In this document: positions 47,601 through 56,008 of the stretch, piece by piece
How the letters are laid out: each line of letters starts with the position of its first letter
Numbering within the stretch: the stretch's first letter is position 1
Assembly (NCBI RefSeq): GCF_014203895.1
Contig: NZ_JACHJY010000009.1
Span: 186,001 to 250,000 of the forward strand
From: Streptomyces nymphaeiformis
Lineage (GTDB): Bacteria > Actinomycetota > Actinomycetes > Streptomycetales > Streptomycetaceae
Length of the DNA stretch: 64,000 nucleotides
Direction: 5' to 3'
The notes under the pieces: model-generated
What the model was told of the DNA's origin: nothing
Seen by the model: the letters and a program-made list of their open reading frames with translations, nothing else
Database searches by the model: none
Translations under genes and position numbers: made by a program

Positions 47601-48614
47601 GGATGGCTGGTTGTTCGTCGATGCAGTGCGTCCGTCGATCGCGGAGGAGTTGTAGGACAGGGCGATCTTCGGGACGAGGCCGCCCGGTGCGGTGGGGACG
47701 TCGATCGGCACACTCCAGCCGAAGCCACCCGAGTTCCCCTCGGCCGACCAAGAGCCGGAGGCGCTAAGTGAGGTCGCCTTGAAGGAGCCCTCACTGCCGC
47801 TGGCGCCAGCAGTGGCGGCCAGGACCGTGGCACCTGAGGTGCTCATCGCGAGCGAGGACAGCGTGGCCGACGTCTTGGCCGCTGCGCCGGTCGCAGGCAC
47901 CTGAGGGGTTGCGGAACCCGCCGTCGTCAGCGTGGCGCTCAGGGTGTGGTTCTTGGTGTCGTTCTCGGTAGCCAGCGGTGTCTGCTTGCGGCACTCCGGC
48001 TTCTCGGGCGTCGTCAGAGCGCACGCCGGGAGCGTCACGAGACGCAGACGGGAGGACCATCCCGCCGCGTACGCGCCACGGATAGCCGTGTAGTCGATCT
48101 CGACGTCGAGCCGGTTCGAAGAGGCGCTTGCCGAATCGGTGTCGCGCAGCGACATCAGCAGGCCGTCGACGCCCGCCTTCTGGGCGGTGGCGCGGTCCTT
48201 GACCGCGAGCTCCAGCCGGTCGGAGCCGGCGCTGGTCTTCTTCGCGTGCGAGGCAGCGCGGCCGAGGCGGACCGGCACTCCCCCGACCGTGACGCGGTTC
48301 TGTACGCCGGCATCAACGGTGAGCTGTTGCGTGGCGGCAGCGGGCCAGGTGACTGGTGGTGCTTGCCAGGGCGGGTCCGCTTTGGGTCTTCTCTTCAGCC
48401 CTGTGGGGATGTAGTCGGTGCCGTTGACGGACTTGGTCTTCGGCACAGCCGGAGGCCTTGGAGCTTCGGCCTGTACAGCCCATGCAGGTGCGGAAAGCAG
48501 GGAAACACTCAGGGCTGCAGAAAGAACTCCCGCAATCCCGGTTCTCGCTTGCCTCGCCGCTCGCCTTTCCAGGCGCCCATAAATAGGCATGGCAAAGCCA
48601 TGGCGGAACAACAT
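41625..48614 (-). CDS. RHS/SpvB-type polymorphic toxin with Hint domain and C-terminal toxin
   Basis: About 2,329 aa from ATG 48614 (GGGGTGGG upstream); starts at 48641 or 48590 are possible. N-terminal signal peptide (TGIAGVLSAALSVSLLSAPAWA). Early region with SGGFGWSVPIDVPTAPGGL and IALSYNSSAIDG is typical of Streptomyces RHS proteins, followed by many YD/RHS repeats (YDANG-like, YDSSG) building a toxin-enclosing shell, and the RHS core end GARDYDTSLGQFISADPLF followed by NPITFSDPTGLG. Then a Hint autoprocessing domain (DNA 41982-42440; NSFTPDTLVLMADGTTKRIE, TATDGHPFWVPELGEW, ending TPVLVHNS) and a final 118-residue toxin (DNA 41628-41981) with GGGWVIREYTDRGNPTG and a Gly/His-rich RWNPGGGHHGDGAYWRV. 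The toxin type is not identified; a small nuclease is likely. Confidence 0.87.
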   Translation of the reverse strand: MLFRHGFAMPIYGRLERRAARQARTGIAGVLSAALSVSLLSAPAWAVQAEAPRPPAVPKTKSVNGTDYIPTGLKRRPKADPPWQAPPVTWPAAATQQLTVDAGVQNRVTVGGVPVRLGRAASHAKKTSAGSDRLELAVKDRATAQKAGVDGLLMSLRDTDSASASSNRLDVEIDYTAIRGAYAAGWSSRLRLVTLPACALTTPEKPECRKQTPLATENDTKNHTLSATLTTAGSATPQVPATGAAAKTSATLSSLAMSTSGATVLAATAGASGSEGSFKATSLSASGSWSAEGNSGGFGWSVPIDVPTAPGGLVPKIALSYNSSAIDGRTASTNNQPSWIGEGWEYSPGFIERRYASCENDKQGGNNTANTGDLCWKSENATLSLNGSSNELVWDAAKSTWKLEGDDGSRIERVYDSEPNNSGDEDSEYWKVTTTDGTQYWFGKNRLPGWATGETETNSVFTVPVYGNHTGEQGHADDYASSAEQQGWRWSLDYVVDPHGNAMALYYTKEQGYYAQNSKIDDPKSYTRGGYLNRIDYGLRAGAVYTTTNPAGRVTFTTGNRCTATDCTFDKAHATSWPDTPVDLNCTSGTECLQGAPSFWSKQRLTSINTYSLVGSTLQPVDMWALTQSFPATGDTSTPSLWLDSVQRTAKAGALADITLNPTVFDGELMANRVDAAEGRPALNRKRITSITNETGGQTLVTYHPTDCTPTTLPTEDNNSKRCYPSWWTPDGYVDPVKDWFHKYLVWTVTETDTTGGSGSESKTTSYNYANGPYWRRDTSEFTLDKHRSWNVYRGYGTVRTYTGTTNRVKTENTYYLGMAGDTLANGTPRTVATINGITDREDFVGRVASSATYDKNGTDGKIVIKTTYTPWESAATATQTVKGITDPDKPNDPAPTLQPKTAYLAGTATEKASALLDNGTWRTLTTNRTFDSTYGLLLKESDDGAGTVEARCTYINYVTPDTSDWLIAYPSEVVSTDNTNCLSRPNETTGQARTYYDNQALGAAPELGKANPTRTEQLSEYKPDLTPVWDTVVQASHDQYGRVVTLKGQDGQPVTTTYAPATGAQPTTISVTNVKNHTTSTTFDGMRGLTLTAKDANNRTSSSEYDALGRLTKGWSTGRATTEQPNATITYNLSNSIPSTVTTKKLYENGTWGTSTTFYDSLLRARQTQTDAIGTTGRVVSETFYDNHGRAYLTNAPFYNSAAVSNTMLVVTPNQIPQALRNEYDGRGRIIESVQLSLNVEKWRTSTTYGDYWTASVPPAGGTATLTLADVRGRTVEERQYKDRNPLIGAAATQYEKTTRSYDKAGLLAAVTDTSKRNSWTYTYDLRGRPTGTTDPDKGASSTHYNTDGRVDTVSDSRGTLATTYDELGRKTSLRTGSVTGTKLAEWTYDMAGGLGLPATSTRYDSSITANAAYKTAVKGYDSTGQPTGTTVTIPSVTGEELLAGTYTVATTATPVSGLPETAAYSTTNTNATTHLPAETVTNHFGSQDMLGIVDGTLSQVYLRGAGYTPFGELAQAQLGNLGRLVTQTNTYEESTRRLITSKVDREATGPATPSSITYSYDPVGNITSIRDAQDDGASLDQQCFTYDWARRITEAWTTGDACATKPVNGTGIPNLGTVEPYWTSWTFTDTGQRATETLHKAGAITADTTRTYAYPTTAGAAQAHGVRTVTATGGVTGTDTYTYDTTGNLIKKAPANAGPVQDLTWNEEGKLATSTISGKTTSFLYDAEGTRIIKRDPTTTTLYLPGGQELALTRKVGTTPAVIAGGTRYYTVPGGSAIRTSNDGKVRLLVADHHNTNTLSFSATTLTFNRRRTLPYGGQRGAAPAFWPGQKGFVDGDIDSTTGFTHIGARDYDTSLGQFISADPLFEIDKPQTLNGYSYTVQNPITFSDPTGLGIDDGTGHTERPGKKKGEGTGVPRGTNAGTNSSDSEGSGGSDAGQLGDSGIYLPVEDDEEAPDGFFATFNAELPKRTAQWKKETGDDKLPRDQIAALGMEVCSDLGTCTDAQMAYLYDVYVTPILKEAPEWAMGGGRGVAAGPGLRRVIESIKSRKGISSAAGCPPNSFTPDTLVLMADGTTKRIEDVRKGDRVLATDPETGETRFEEVTAEIKGHGTKKMVKVTIDIDGDSGTATASVTATDGHPFWVPELGEWIEATDLQEGSWLQVAREGSYVQVESIKRWTATEATVYNLTVESLHTYYVLAGQTPVLVHNSTCPTGAANGEKLRRQLAEEAGQLPGIRSADDIFDTPSTLRGGVTPDQVKPFFEGKPGWRQEGLGRGKNAGGGWVIREYTDRGNPTGRMLRWNPGGGHHGDGAYWRVVGPEGDLGGIIR

Positions 48615-49019
48615 TGAAATACCCACCCCGATAGAGAACATGAAAGTTCGATGATCTCTCGCATCCAACACCGCAGTATGCACACTTGGCAAGCACAAAT
48701 GCGAAGCCAGATTCCGAATAAGCGGCCGCCGCCGCCCAACCCCCCGACGACCCCCTGCAAGCGTGACCAACCGTCTAACCAGGCCTTTTGTGTTCCATCA
48801 AGGGACAAAAGGCGCTTATTTCCAGGCAGGCGAGATCCGGACGCATTGATTCCGCTTGTGGCGTTCTCTTCACACAAGAAACTTGCTTCGAGTCAGGCGA
48901 AAGAGGCGCCCGGTGCACTGTGGCGTCTGCGCGCGGGATAGAGTCCGGCGCCAGGAGAGACAGGATTTGCTTTCTTGCCCGCAAAGAGAGCCGTGCCCTC
49001 CGGAAAGGCATCACAGAAC
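48615..49019. other. Divergent intergenic region of the RHS toxin and large secreted repeat-protein genes
   Basis: About 400 nt with lower GC than the neighbours and no convincing gene on either strand. It must carry the promoters of both large genes. I see no strong palindrome or sigma-factor match. Confidence 0.6.
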
Positions 49020-52000
49020 ATGAGCACCACCAGATCCAGACGCGGCCGCAGGTCAATCGCTCTGGCAATAGCCGCCTCGATGGCGTGGCCCGTCTCGGCG
49101 GCCGTGGCCCTGCCCGAGACCTCCACGACCGTGAACACCGCGGGTGAAACTGCGGGCGAGACCACGGCGCCGGAAGCCGAGTTCGAGAAGACGGCCTTCG
49201 CTACGGCCGCTCGGACGGGTCAGCGTGTGGAGATCATCGACCGTCGCGAGGAGACGGCCGAGTTCTTCGCCAACCCCGACGGCAGCACTACCCGCCGCTC
49301 CTACGCCACTCCGAAGTGGACACGGTTCGATGGCCATTGGCGTCAGACCGATACGAAGCTCATCAAGAAGTCCGACGGATCGATCGCACCGACTGCCCCG
49401 GCCTTCTCCATCGCCTTCTCAGGCGGCGGCTCCCAGCCGCTGGCCACGATGGTCAAGCACGGCAAGAAGCTCGCCCTGTCCTGGCCAGGCCCTCTGCCCG
49501 AGCCGGTCATCAACGGCGACACCGTGACGTACCGCTCCGTGCTTCCCGGCGTGGATCTGAAGCTCATGGCCGAAGTCGACGGCTTCGCCCAGCACTTGGT
49601 CGTCAACACCCCCGAAGCCGCAGCCAATCCAGCCCTGCGCAGCATCGAACTCGGCCTCCAGACTGACGGAGTCACCCTCACCGAGACCGCCGACCACAAG
49701 CTCCTGGCCAAGGATGAAGCCGGCGAGACCGTCTTCAGTGCACCGGCGCCCAAGATGTGGGAGCAGCCGGCGGCTGCACCCGAGGAGCAGCAGCCAGCCG
49801 CGGCTGGGATGTCGGCGATGATGGCTTCTGCCGAGGCTTCGGAGTCCGAGACCCCCAGCAGCGCCCCTGTCTCCGCGGACGTGAGTGGCAACACTCTCAC
49901 GCTGGCTCCGGACCCTGGCCTTCTCGCCACGGCGGACCAGTTCCCGCTGATCATCGATCCGCGCTTCAGCGGTGGGTCCCGTGAGAAGTGGGCGGTGGTG
50001 TACTCGGCGACGCCGAGCGCCGCCTACCCCAACGGCACCGGCTGGAACTCCTCCACGCCCGCCGATGAGCCGCGGGTCGGCTTCAACGGGACCGGCGACA
50101 CCCGCTCGTTCTTTGCCATGGACACCAACGGCCTGCAGGGCGCCACCATCACCGGCGCCAGGTTCGCTGTCATCGAGACCCACACGTGGTCCTGCACCCC
50201 TAGCGTCGCCGGGCCGACGGAGCTGTGGTCCGCAAAGGACATCACCACCACCCCGACCTGGAACTCCCAGGGAAGCTACTGGGGCAGCAAGCTGGACTCC
50301 GGCTCCTTCGCCGGCGGCAACGACACCTACTGCCCCGGCGACCTCGGCCACGACTTCAGCAGTGCCGCGCTGACCACCTACGTGCAGCAGGCGGCCAACA
50401 ACAGCTGGGACCCCCTCGCCTTCGGGCTGCGTGTCCCGGACAGCTACCTCGGTGACGTGAACAGCTTCAAGCGTTTCCGCAACAACCCGGTCCTCGAGGT
50501 CGACTACAACTTCAAGCCCACCGTGGACGCCTCGGCCGCATACGAGGGCTCCTGGGTTCCCTCGGGTGACGGCAACAAGCCCGTGCCCTGTGGCACTGCC
50601 ATCGGCAACAGTGGCATCGCCCTCACCGCCAAGGTCACCGACCGCGACGGCGGCCAGGTCAAGGCCGTCTTCGTCGTCAAGAACTCCAACGGTACGGTGA
50701 TCTCCTTCTCGCCGAACGTGAACTATCAATGGGTGACGAGTGGCAAGCAGGCGTCTGCGACCATGCCCTCCAAGAACCTTGTCAACGGCACGTACACGTG
50801 GAGTGTGTACGCGGTCGACGGCGAAGGTCCTGACAGCGCCCCGACCGCTACTTGTTCCTTCACGGTCGATTCTTACTTCCCCAAGATCCCGGTAGCCGTC
50901 CTCAACACCGACGGCAGTGCCGCCGACGAAGACGGCACTACCAAGAACCTCGACGGCAGCACTCGGCCCAGGGACCTGTACCCGGCCCGCAAGCCGGTCA
51001 CGCTCCGCCTCACCCACCCCACAGCCGACGTGGTCGGCTACTGCTGGTCCGACCACTACGTCTCGGTCGACAACGGGCGTTGCTCCAACGGTACGTGGGT
51101 GAACGCCGGCACGGACGCGAACAACACCGCCACCATCACCTTCACCCCCGCGACCTACCCGTACAGCACCCTCTACGCCGTGGCTTACGACGCCGCCGAC
51201 AACCACTCCCCTGTCGACGGTGGTTACGAGGAGAAGCAGCTCTCCACCACCAAGTCCGAGATGGTCTACGAGCCCGGCATCAACCCCACCACGCTGGGCG
51301 CCTACCCCCACGACCGCCGTGGAGACCTCAACGGAGACGGATACGCCGACTTCGTCGCCACCGACACCGACGGCAAACTGTCCCTCTACGCGGGCAACGG
51401 AACCCTCGGAACCCCGGCGGCAGGAAAGATCGTCGGCACCGGCGGCTGGAGCGGATCGCTCATCGCCCACGGCGGTGACCTCCAGAGCCTCATCAATTCC
51501 AACGAGGGCCCAGACGGCTACGAGGACTTTGTCGTCCGTCTCCTCCTGAAGGATGATGACGGCAAGTACAGGTACCACCTCTTTGTGTACCCGGGCAACG
51601 GAATGGGCTCCCCCTGGGTCTACGCCCGCCAGGAGATCGCCCACTCGACTCAAGATGACTGGCTCGGCCTGCGCCAGATCGTGCTGCCCGGCAACATCGA
51701 CGGCAAGCCCGGAAACGACCTCATCACCGTCGAATGCCTCTGGGACGACTCCGACAAGCGCACGAACTGCGTCAACGCCGAGCTCCTGCTCTACAGCGGC
51801 AAAGCCGCCGCCGATGGCTCTCAGGACCAGACCGGGCCCTTCAGCGCAGAGCCGACCACTCTCGGCACCGGTGGGTGGAGAGACTTCACCAACCTTGCCG
51901 TAGATGACATCAACGGCGACGGTGTCGGCGACCTCGTCGGCCGCGAGCCCGCCACCGGCAAGCTGTGGCTCTACCCGGGCAAGCTCACCGGCACCTGCCC

Positions 52001-52400
52001 CGGCTGCACTCTCTCCTTCCCCTTCGCGGACAGGAAGGAATACGGCAGCGGCGGCTGGACCCAGCGCCCCTACCTCACCTCACCGGGCAACATCCAGGGA
52101 ACCGTCAATGATGCCGAGTTCCTGTACAAGGAACCTGACGCCGGCCCAGACTCACCGGGCACGCTATACAAATTCAAGCAGTTCACACCCACTGTCGGCC
52201 AAGAGCAGGGCGACATCTGGGCCACAACACCCGCCGACCCCGACACTCCCGTCGAGTACATCGACGGGTCGGGCAACTTGACCAGCAGGCTCTGCCCGAC
52301 CGGCTGCCTGCTCACCTACCCCGGCGGTTCCACGTGGCACGGAACACCTCGCCTTGCCGGCACCGCCGGCTGGGCCACCGTCATCACCGGCATCTTCTAG
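49020..52400 (+). CDS. Large secreted protein with DNRLRE-like domain and FG-GAP repeats
   Basis: 1,126 aa from ATG 49020 (start at 48975 possible). Signal peptide (RSIALAIAASMAWPVSAAVA). Residues about 75-290 are rich in the pattern YRSVLPGVDLKLMAEVDGFAQHLVV, found at the N terminus of many secreted RHS/DNRLRE proteins of Streptomyces. A DNRLRE-like jelly-roll (about 310-500) and two Ig-like beta domains (about 510-760, VDASAAYEGSWVPSG and PVTLRLTHPTADVVGYCW) follow. The last third has FG-GAP units with calcium-type loops (DLNGDGYADFVATDTDG, DDINGDGVGDLVGREPATG). Divergent from the RHS toxin; probably a secreted partner or surface protein. Function not known. Confidence 0.75.
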   Translation: MSTTRSRRGRRSIALAIAASMAWPVSAAVALPETSTTVNTAGETAGETTAPEAEFEKTAFATAARTGQRVEIIDRREETAEFFANPDGSTTRRSYATPKWTRFDGHWRQTDTKLIKKSDGSIAPTAPAFSIAFSGGGSQPLATMVKHGKKLALSWPGPLPEPVINGDTVTYRSVLPGVDLKLMAEVDGFAQHLVVNTPEAAANPALRSIELGLQTDGVTLTETADHKLLAKDEAGETVFSAPAPKMWEQPAAAPEEQQPAAAGMSAMMASAEASESETPSSAPVSADVSGNTLTLAPDPGLLATADQFPLIIDPRFSGGSREKWAVVYSATPSAAYPNGTGWNSSTPADEPRVGFNGTGDTRSFFAMDTNGLQGATITGARFAVIETHTWSCTPSVAGPTELWSAKDITTTPTWNSQGSYWGSKLDSGSFAGGNDTYCPGDLGHDFSSAALTTYVQQAANNSWDPLAFGLRVPDSYLGDVNSFKRFRNNPVLEVDYNFKPTVDASAAYEGSWVPSGDGNKPVPCGTAIGNSGIALTAKVTDRDGGQVKAVFVVKNSNGTVISFSPNVNYQWVTSGKQASATMPSKNLVNGTYTWSVYAVDGEGPDSAPTATCSFTVDSYFPKIPVAVLNTDGSAADEDGTTKNLDGSTRPRDLYPARKPVTLRLTHPTADVVGYCWSDHYVSVDNGRCSNGTWVNAGTDANNTATITFTPATYPYSTLYAVAYDAADNHSPVDGGYEEKQLSTTKSEMVYEPGINPTTLGAYPHDRRGDLNGDGYADFVATDTDGKLSLYAGNGTLGTPAAGKIVGTGGWSGSLIAHGGDLQSLINSNEGPDGYEDFVVRLLLKDDDGKYRYHLFVYPGNGMGSPWVYARQEIAHSTQDDWLGLRQIVLPGNIDGKPGNDLITVECLWDDSDKRTNCVNAELLLYSGKAAADGSQDQTGPFSAEPTTLGTGGWRDFTNLAVDDINGDGVGDLVGREPATGKLWLYPGKLTGTCPGCTLSFPFADRKEYGSGGWTQRPYLTSPGNIQGTVNDAEFLYKEPDAGPDSPGTLYKFKQFTPTVGQEQGDIWATTPADPDTPVEYIDGSGNLTSRLCPTGCLLTYPGGSTWHGTPRLAGTAGWATVITGIF

Positions 52401-52431
52401 CCGACTGCTGATCAACCAGCAGCCCTGTCAA

Positions 52432-52462
52432 GGCGGGCCGCTCCCGAAGGGGACGGCTCGCC
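52432..52462 (+). terminator. Hairpin after the large secreted protein gene
   Basis: About 14-bp stem with two wobbles and one mismatch (GGCGGGCCGCTCCC with GGGGACGGCTCGCC), GAA loop. Confidence 0.5.
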
Positions 52463-52557
52463 CTGCCTCTGTGGCCGGCCCGTCATTCCAGCTGTCGGCA
52501 CAGGGGTCTTGCGCTGCAAGAATCCTCTTCCTCACATCACCACACACAGAAGGATCC

Positions 52558-54288
52558 ATGAACCAAGCAGCACGCCGTATAGCAGCCTTCAGCGCCGCCA
52601 CCGGTCTCCTCACCGTGGCGACACTCGCAAACTCCGGCACAGCCATAGCCGAGGACAACGTCCTGAGACTGTCCGCGCACGACCAGGTCGCGGCTCCCGG
52701 TACCGCGCCCCGCCTCTCGCCTCAGGTGGAGTCCGGCACCCCCGGCGGCAAGACCGTGATCGCCTTCTCCACCAAGCCGCTGACCGGACCGGCCGGTGAC
52801 GGAGCGGGAGTCCCGAAGGGATTCACCACGCAGGCCAACGACTGCACGGAGGTCGCCGGTCTCGTCGCCGTGTACGTGTGCGGACCCTCCGGCCTGCGCC
52901 CCGGCTTCGTCGTACCCAAGGACACGCCGGACACCGCGGTCCACTGGGGCTTCGCCTATGTTCCCGTGGGCGGCGACCTGGCAGCCGGCATCGAGACCGC
53001 CCGCACCGCCGGCGCGACACCGGCCGACGCCACCCACGGCAGCGCGAAGGTGGTCGTCAAGACCGCCGCGTCCGCCGCCCTGAACACCATGGCCTTCGAC
53101 CTGCCTGACGTCCCCTCCGGCGGAACGGTGCGCCAGCAGCTCCGGGTCCACGCCAACGACGCCGGAAACCTGACCCTCCGGTTCCGACCGGCCGACGGGT
53201 ACCTCTGGCGCCAGCCGGGCGACATCCACATCGGCGGGCTCACCACAGAGGCCGGAGCCACCTGCACCCAGCCCTCCACCACGCTCCTGAGCTCTTCGGT
53301 GAACTTCGACTGCCGCCTCGAGCCCGGCGACCACACCATCGGCTACGAACTCACCACGCTCGCAGGCACGTACATGGCGAAACTCGAGGCCCTCACCAGG
53401 TACGACATCTACGACTTCCGCACCCAGTACTCCGACGTCCGCCAGACAAGCGCCCCCTTCACCGCGCTGGGCAAGCCCGTCCTTCCCCGCCACGGCCTCC
53501 TGGCCCGCGACACCACCGGAACCCTGTTCCAGTACCACGGCACCGGCAAGGCGGCCTCGGTGCTCGCGTCCCGAGATCAGGTCGGTACCGGCTGGCAGAC
53601 GTACAACACGCTCACAGAACTCTCCCCACTGACGGAGTTCCCCGTCCACTACGGCTACGTCAAGCCGTCGGCCGCCACCCGGGGACACGGCGACCTCGTC
53701 GCCCGCGACGCTTCCGGCACCCTCTGGTACTACGACCGCCAGGACGACTACAACGGCCCCTTCGCGCCCCGCGTCCAGGTCGGCGGTGGCTGGGGCGTCT
53801 ACGACCGGATCGCCGGTGCCGGGGACCTCGACCGGGACGGGTACGTGGACCTGCTCGCGCGGGACAAGGCCGGGGTGCTGTGGCTGTACGAGGGCACCGG
53901 CAACTTCACCGGGGCGCGGTTCAAGACGCGGGTGCGGGTCGGCGGTGGCTGGGGTGTGTACGACCAGCTCGCCGGTGGCGCCGATGTGACCGGTGACGGG
54001 CGGGCCGATCTGCTGGCGCGGGACAAGGCCGGGGTGTTGTGGCTGTACCGGGGTACGGGCAGCGGCACGGCTCCGTATGCCGCGCGGGTGCGGGTCGGTG
54101 GCGGCTGGGGTGTGTACGACCAGCTCGTCGTCGCCGGGGACCTCACCGACGACGGCAGGGCGGACGCGGTGGCCCGCGACAGGGCCGGGGTCCTGTGGCT
54201 GTACCCGGGCACCGGCAACGCGGCCGCGCCGTTCGCCACGCGGACCAGGATCGGCGGCGGCTGGAACACGTATGGCCACATCTTCTAA
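52558..54288 (+). CDS. Secreted FG-GAP/lectin-like repeat protein
   Basis: 576 aa from ATG 52558 (AGAAGGA upstream). Signal peptide (ARRIAAFSAATGLLTVATLANSGTAIA). Middle region (about 60-280) is beta-rich with paired cysteines and unlike any family I know. From about 320 it has five or more units such as GHGDLVARDASGTLWYY, GDLDRDGYVDLLARDKAGVL and GGGWGVYDQLAGGADV, which closely match the repeats of the gene at 31425. Probably an extracellular or surface binding protein. It follows the large secreted protein gene by 157 nt with a hairpin between. No catalytic motif seen. Confidence 0.75.
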   Translation: MNQAARRIAAFSAATGLLTVATLANSGTAIAEDNVLRLSAHDQVAAPGTAPRLSPQVESGTPGGKTVIAFSTKPLTGPAGDGAGVPKGFTTQANDCTEVAGLVAVYVCGPSGLRPGFVVPKDTPDTAVHWGFAYVPVGGDLAAGIETARTAGATPADATHGSAKVVVKTAASAALNTMAFDLPDVPSGGTVRQQLRVHANDAGNLTLRFRPADGYLWRQPGDIHIGGLTTEAGATCTQPSTTLLSSSVNFDCRLEPGDHTIGYELTTLAGTYMAKLEALTRYDIYDFRTQYSDVRQTSAPFTALGKPVLPRHGLLARDTTGTLFQYHGTGKAASVLASRDQVGTGWQTYNTLTELSPLTEFPVHYGYVKPSAATRGHGDLVARDASGTLWYYDRQDDYNGPFAPRVQVGGGWGVYDRIAGAGDLDRDGYVDLLARDKAGVLWLYEGTGNFTGARFKTRVRVGGGWGVYDQLAGGADVTGDGRADLLARDKAGVLWLYRGTGSGTAPYAARVRVGGGWGVYDQLVVAGDLTDDGRADAVARDRAGVLWLYPGTGNAAAPFATRTRIGGGWNTYGHIF

Positions 54289-54480
54289 GGGACTTCACGC
54301 CCAGAGCGAGTCACGACCGCTCTGGGGCTCACCTCGAAGACACCCCGCGAATGTTTCAGAGGGCGGTTTGTAGGCCTTTGATGAGTCCTGTCGTCGCCTG
54401 ATGGTGTGGGTACGACCGGAATCCACCTATCCTCAGGCGCTGACCTGCTAGCGCGATGAAGCGGGTGAACGCGAGCCGCT

Positions 54481-54730
54481 GTGGGCCTTCGCAGCGACAT
54501 CGACCTCGCCTCACTCGCCACCGCGGCCGACTCTCTGACCGGTGAGGACACCGTCTACGGCACCGCCGGATGGTCGGCAGCCCCAGATGCCCTTCATCAC
54601 CGGAACCCCCAACGTCGACCACGACACCGACAGCACGCCCGACATCTGTGCCATGGCAGTTGACGGAACCCTTCTGCTTCTAGAGGGGACGATCCGAACC
54701 ACGGTCGTCTCCCCTTCCCCTCCACTTCAG
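54481..54730 (+). pseudogene. Decayed FG-GAP-protein fragment
   Basis: Two short frames read through typical repeat-protein text: LASLATAADSLTGEDTVYGT and, shifted, PFITGTPNVDHDTDSTPDIC followed by AMAVDGTLLLLEG, which resembles the TPD-x-DGDGxPDIWA-x-x-DGTL-x-x-Y-x-G repeat. No intact start or end. The surrounding 54289-55018 has no complete gene, and the right-hand TGGGACTT repeat ends the island. Confidence 0.45.
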
Positions 54731-54788
54731 CACCGGTCGTGCCCCCCTCGCAAGACAAGCAAGGCTGCATCACCTGGACATGGGGCTC

Positions 54789-54810
54789 CTCTGGGACTTT
54801 CCTGGGACTT
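54789..54810. repeat. Right copy of the 22-bp TGGGACTT-type island repeat
   Basis: CTCTGGGACTTTCCTGGGACTT, 18 of 22 identical to 37974-37995, same orientation, 16.8 kb apart. Boundary of the accessory island. Confidence 0.45.
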
Positions 54811-54975
54811 CCGATCGCATCAGCTGGCACTAATCTGAAAGATAGGAAAGGGCATCTGCCCAGCTCAGCAGCCCTTTGCAATCAATCAGTGCAGGTCGCA
54901 GCGCCATCGAGTCTTTTCCGGGACATCTAGGACCCGAGCAGGGCCCCGGTCCGGAGGAATCCGGAAGAGGCCCGC

Positions 54976-55002
54976 GAACCCCCGCGCCCGGCGCGGGGGT
55001 TC
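54976..55002. terminator. Hairpin upstream of the PASTA/Excalibur gene
   Basis: 12-bp perfect stem (GAACCCCCGCGC with its complement), CCG loop, just before GTG 55019. It could end a transcript entering from the island. Confidence 0.6.
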
Positions 55003-55018
55003 TGTCTACGATCCCGGC

Positions 55019-55999
55019 GTGGACTCGTACGCGTATGCACCGCCGCCGCCTCCGTCGCCGCCCCGAGGAGCCGATCGGCGGTGGTGGCAGCATCCGGGGC
55101 TCGTCGTCGTCGCGCTGGTCGTGCTGCCGCCCGTCGGGATCGGGCTCGCGTGGCTGAGTCCCTGGGACCGGAAGCGGAAGATCCTCGCCAGTGTGCTCGC
55201 GGCCGTGTGGTTCGCGCTGCCCTTCCTCAGGGGGGATCCGCCGGAGGAGGGGAAGGCGGGGCGGGGCGATGCCCGGCCGCCCGCGGCTTCCGTCAGTGCC
55301 TCCGCCTCCGCCACGCCCTCGCCCGCCGGGCCTCCCGCGCTCGTCGGGAAGGGGCTCAAGGAGGCGCAGGAGGTCGCCTCCGCCGCCGGGTACTCCGTCG
55401 TGTCGCACGATGCCTCCGAGCAGGACGCCCGGCAGTGGGACGCGGGTGAGTGGGCCGTGTGCTTCCAGACCTCGGCGGGGCAGCGGGACGGTGGCCGGCC
55501 CGTGCTGGATCTCGGTGTGGTGCGGGACGGGGCGCCTTGCCCCGCCGCCGACGGGGAGAAGATCCCCTGGCCCGCGATGCCCTCCGTCACCGGAGTGACC
55601 CTCGCTCGGGCCGGTGAGCTGCTGAAGCCCGTCGGGGTCAAGAAGGTCGACGTGGAGAGCGCGTACTCCGATGTGGCGCTGCCCGGCGACGACGGCCCGT
55701 GGAAGGTCTGCTTCCAGGACCCCGCTCCGGGCGGGGAGATCGAGAATCCGCAGTACGCGACCGTCTATCTGAAGGTCGCTCCGCCCGGTGCCGCCTGTCC
55801 CGAGCGGCCGTACGCCCCGTTGCATCCCGAGCCGGCGACGACCGCTCCCGAGCGCACGCCGGGTTCCGGCGGGGGCGGCGTCTACTTCGCCGACTGCGAC
55901 GCGGCCCGGGCGGCCGGGGCCGCGCCCCTCCGGCGCGGCGAGCCCGGCTACCGCTCCGGGCTCGACCGCGACCGCGACGGGATCGCCTGCGACACGTAG
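55019..55999 (+). CDS. Membrane protein with two PASTA-like domains and C-terminal Excalibur domain
   Basis: 326 aa from GTG 55019. Proline-rich start (YAPPPPPSPPRG), two membrane segments at about 28-46 and 55-70, then a Ser/Ala linker. Two PASTA-like modules follow: VGKGLKEAQEVASAAGYSVV (about 107-172) and MPSVTGVTLARAGELLKPVGV (about 188-258), each with a PG-like turn and Cys. The last 40 residues are an Excalibur calcium-binding domain: YFADCDAARAAGAAPLRRGE and DRDRDGIACD with paired Cys. Domain order suggests an extracytoplasmic wall-facing part. Function unknown. Convergent with the MFS gene, 9 nt apart. Confidence 0.82.
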   Translation: MDSYAYAPPPPPSPPRGADRRWWQHPGLVVVALVVLPPVGIGLAWLSPWDRKRKILASVLAAVWFALPFLRGDPPEEGKAGRGDARPPAASVSASASATPSPAGPPALVGKGLKEAQEVASAAGYSVVSHDASEQDARQWDAGEWAVCFQTSAGQRDGGRPVLDLGVVRDGAPCPAADGEKIPWPAMPSVTGVTLARAGELLKPVGVKKVDVESAYSDVALPGDDGPWKVCFQDPAPGGEIENPQYATVYLKVAPPGAACPERPYAPLHPEPATTAPERTPGSGGGGVYFADCDAARAAGAAPLRRGEPGYRSGLDRDRDGIACDT

Positions 56000-56008
56000 G
56001 CAGGAGGC

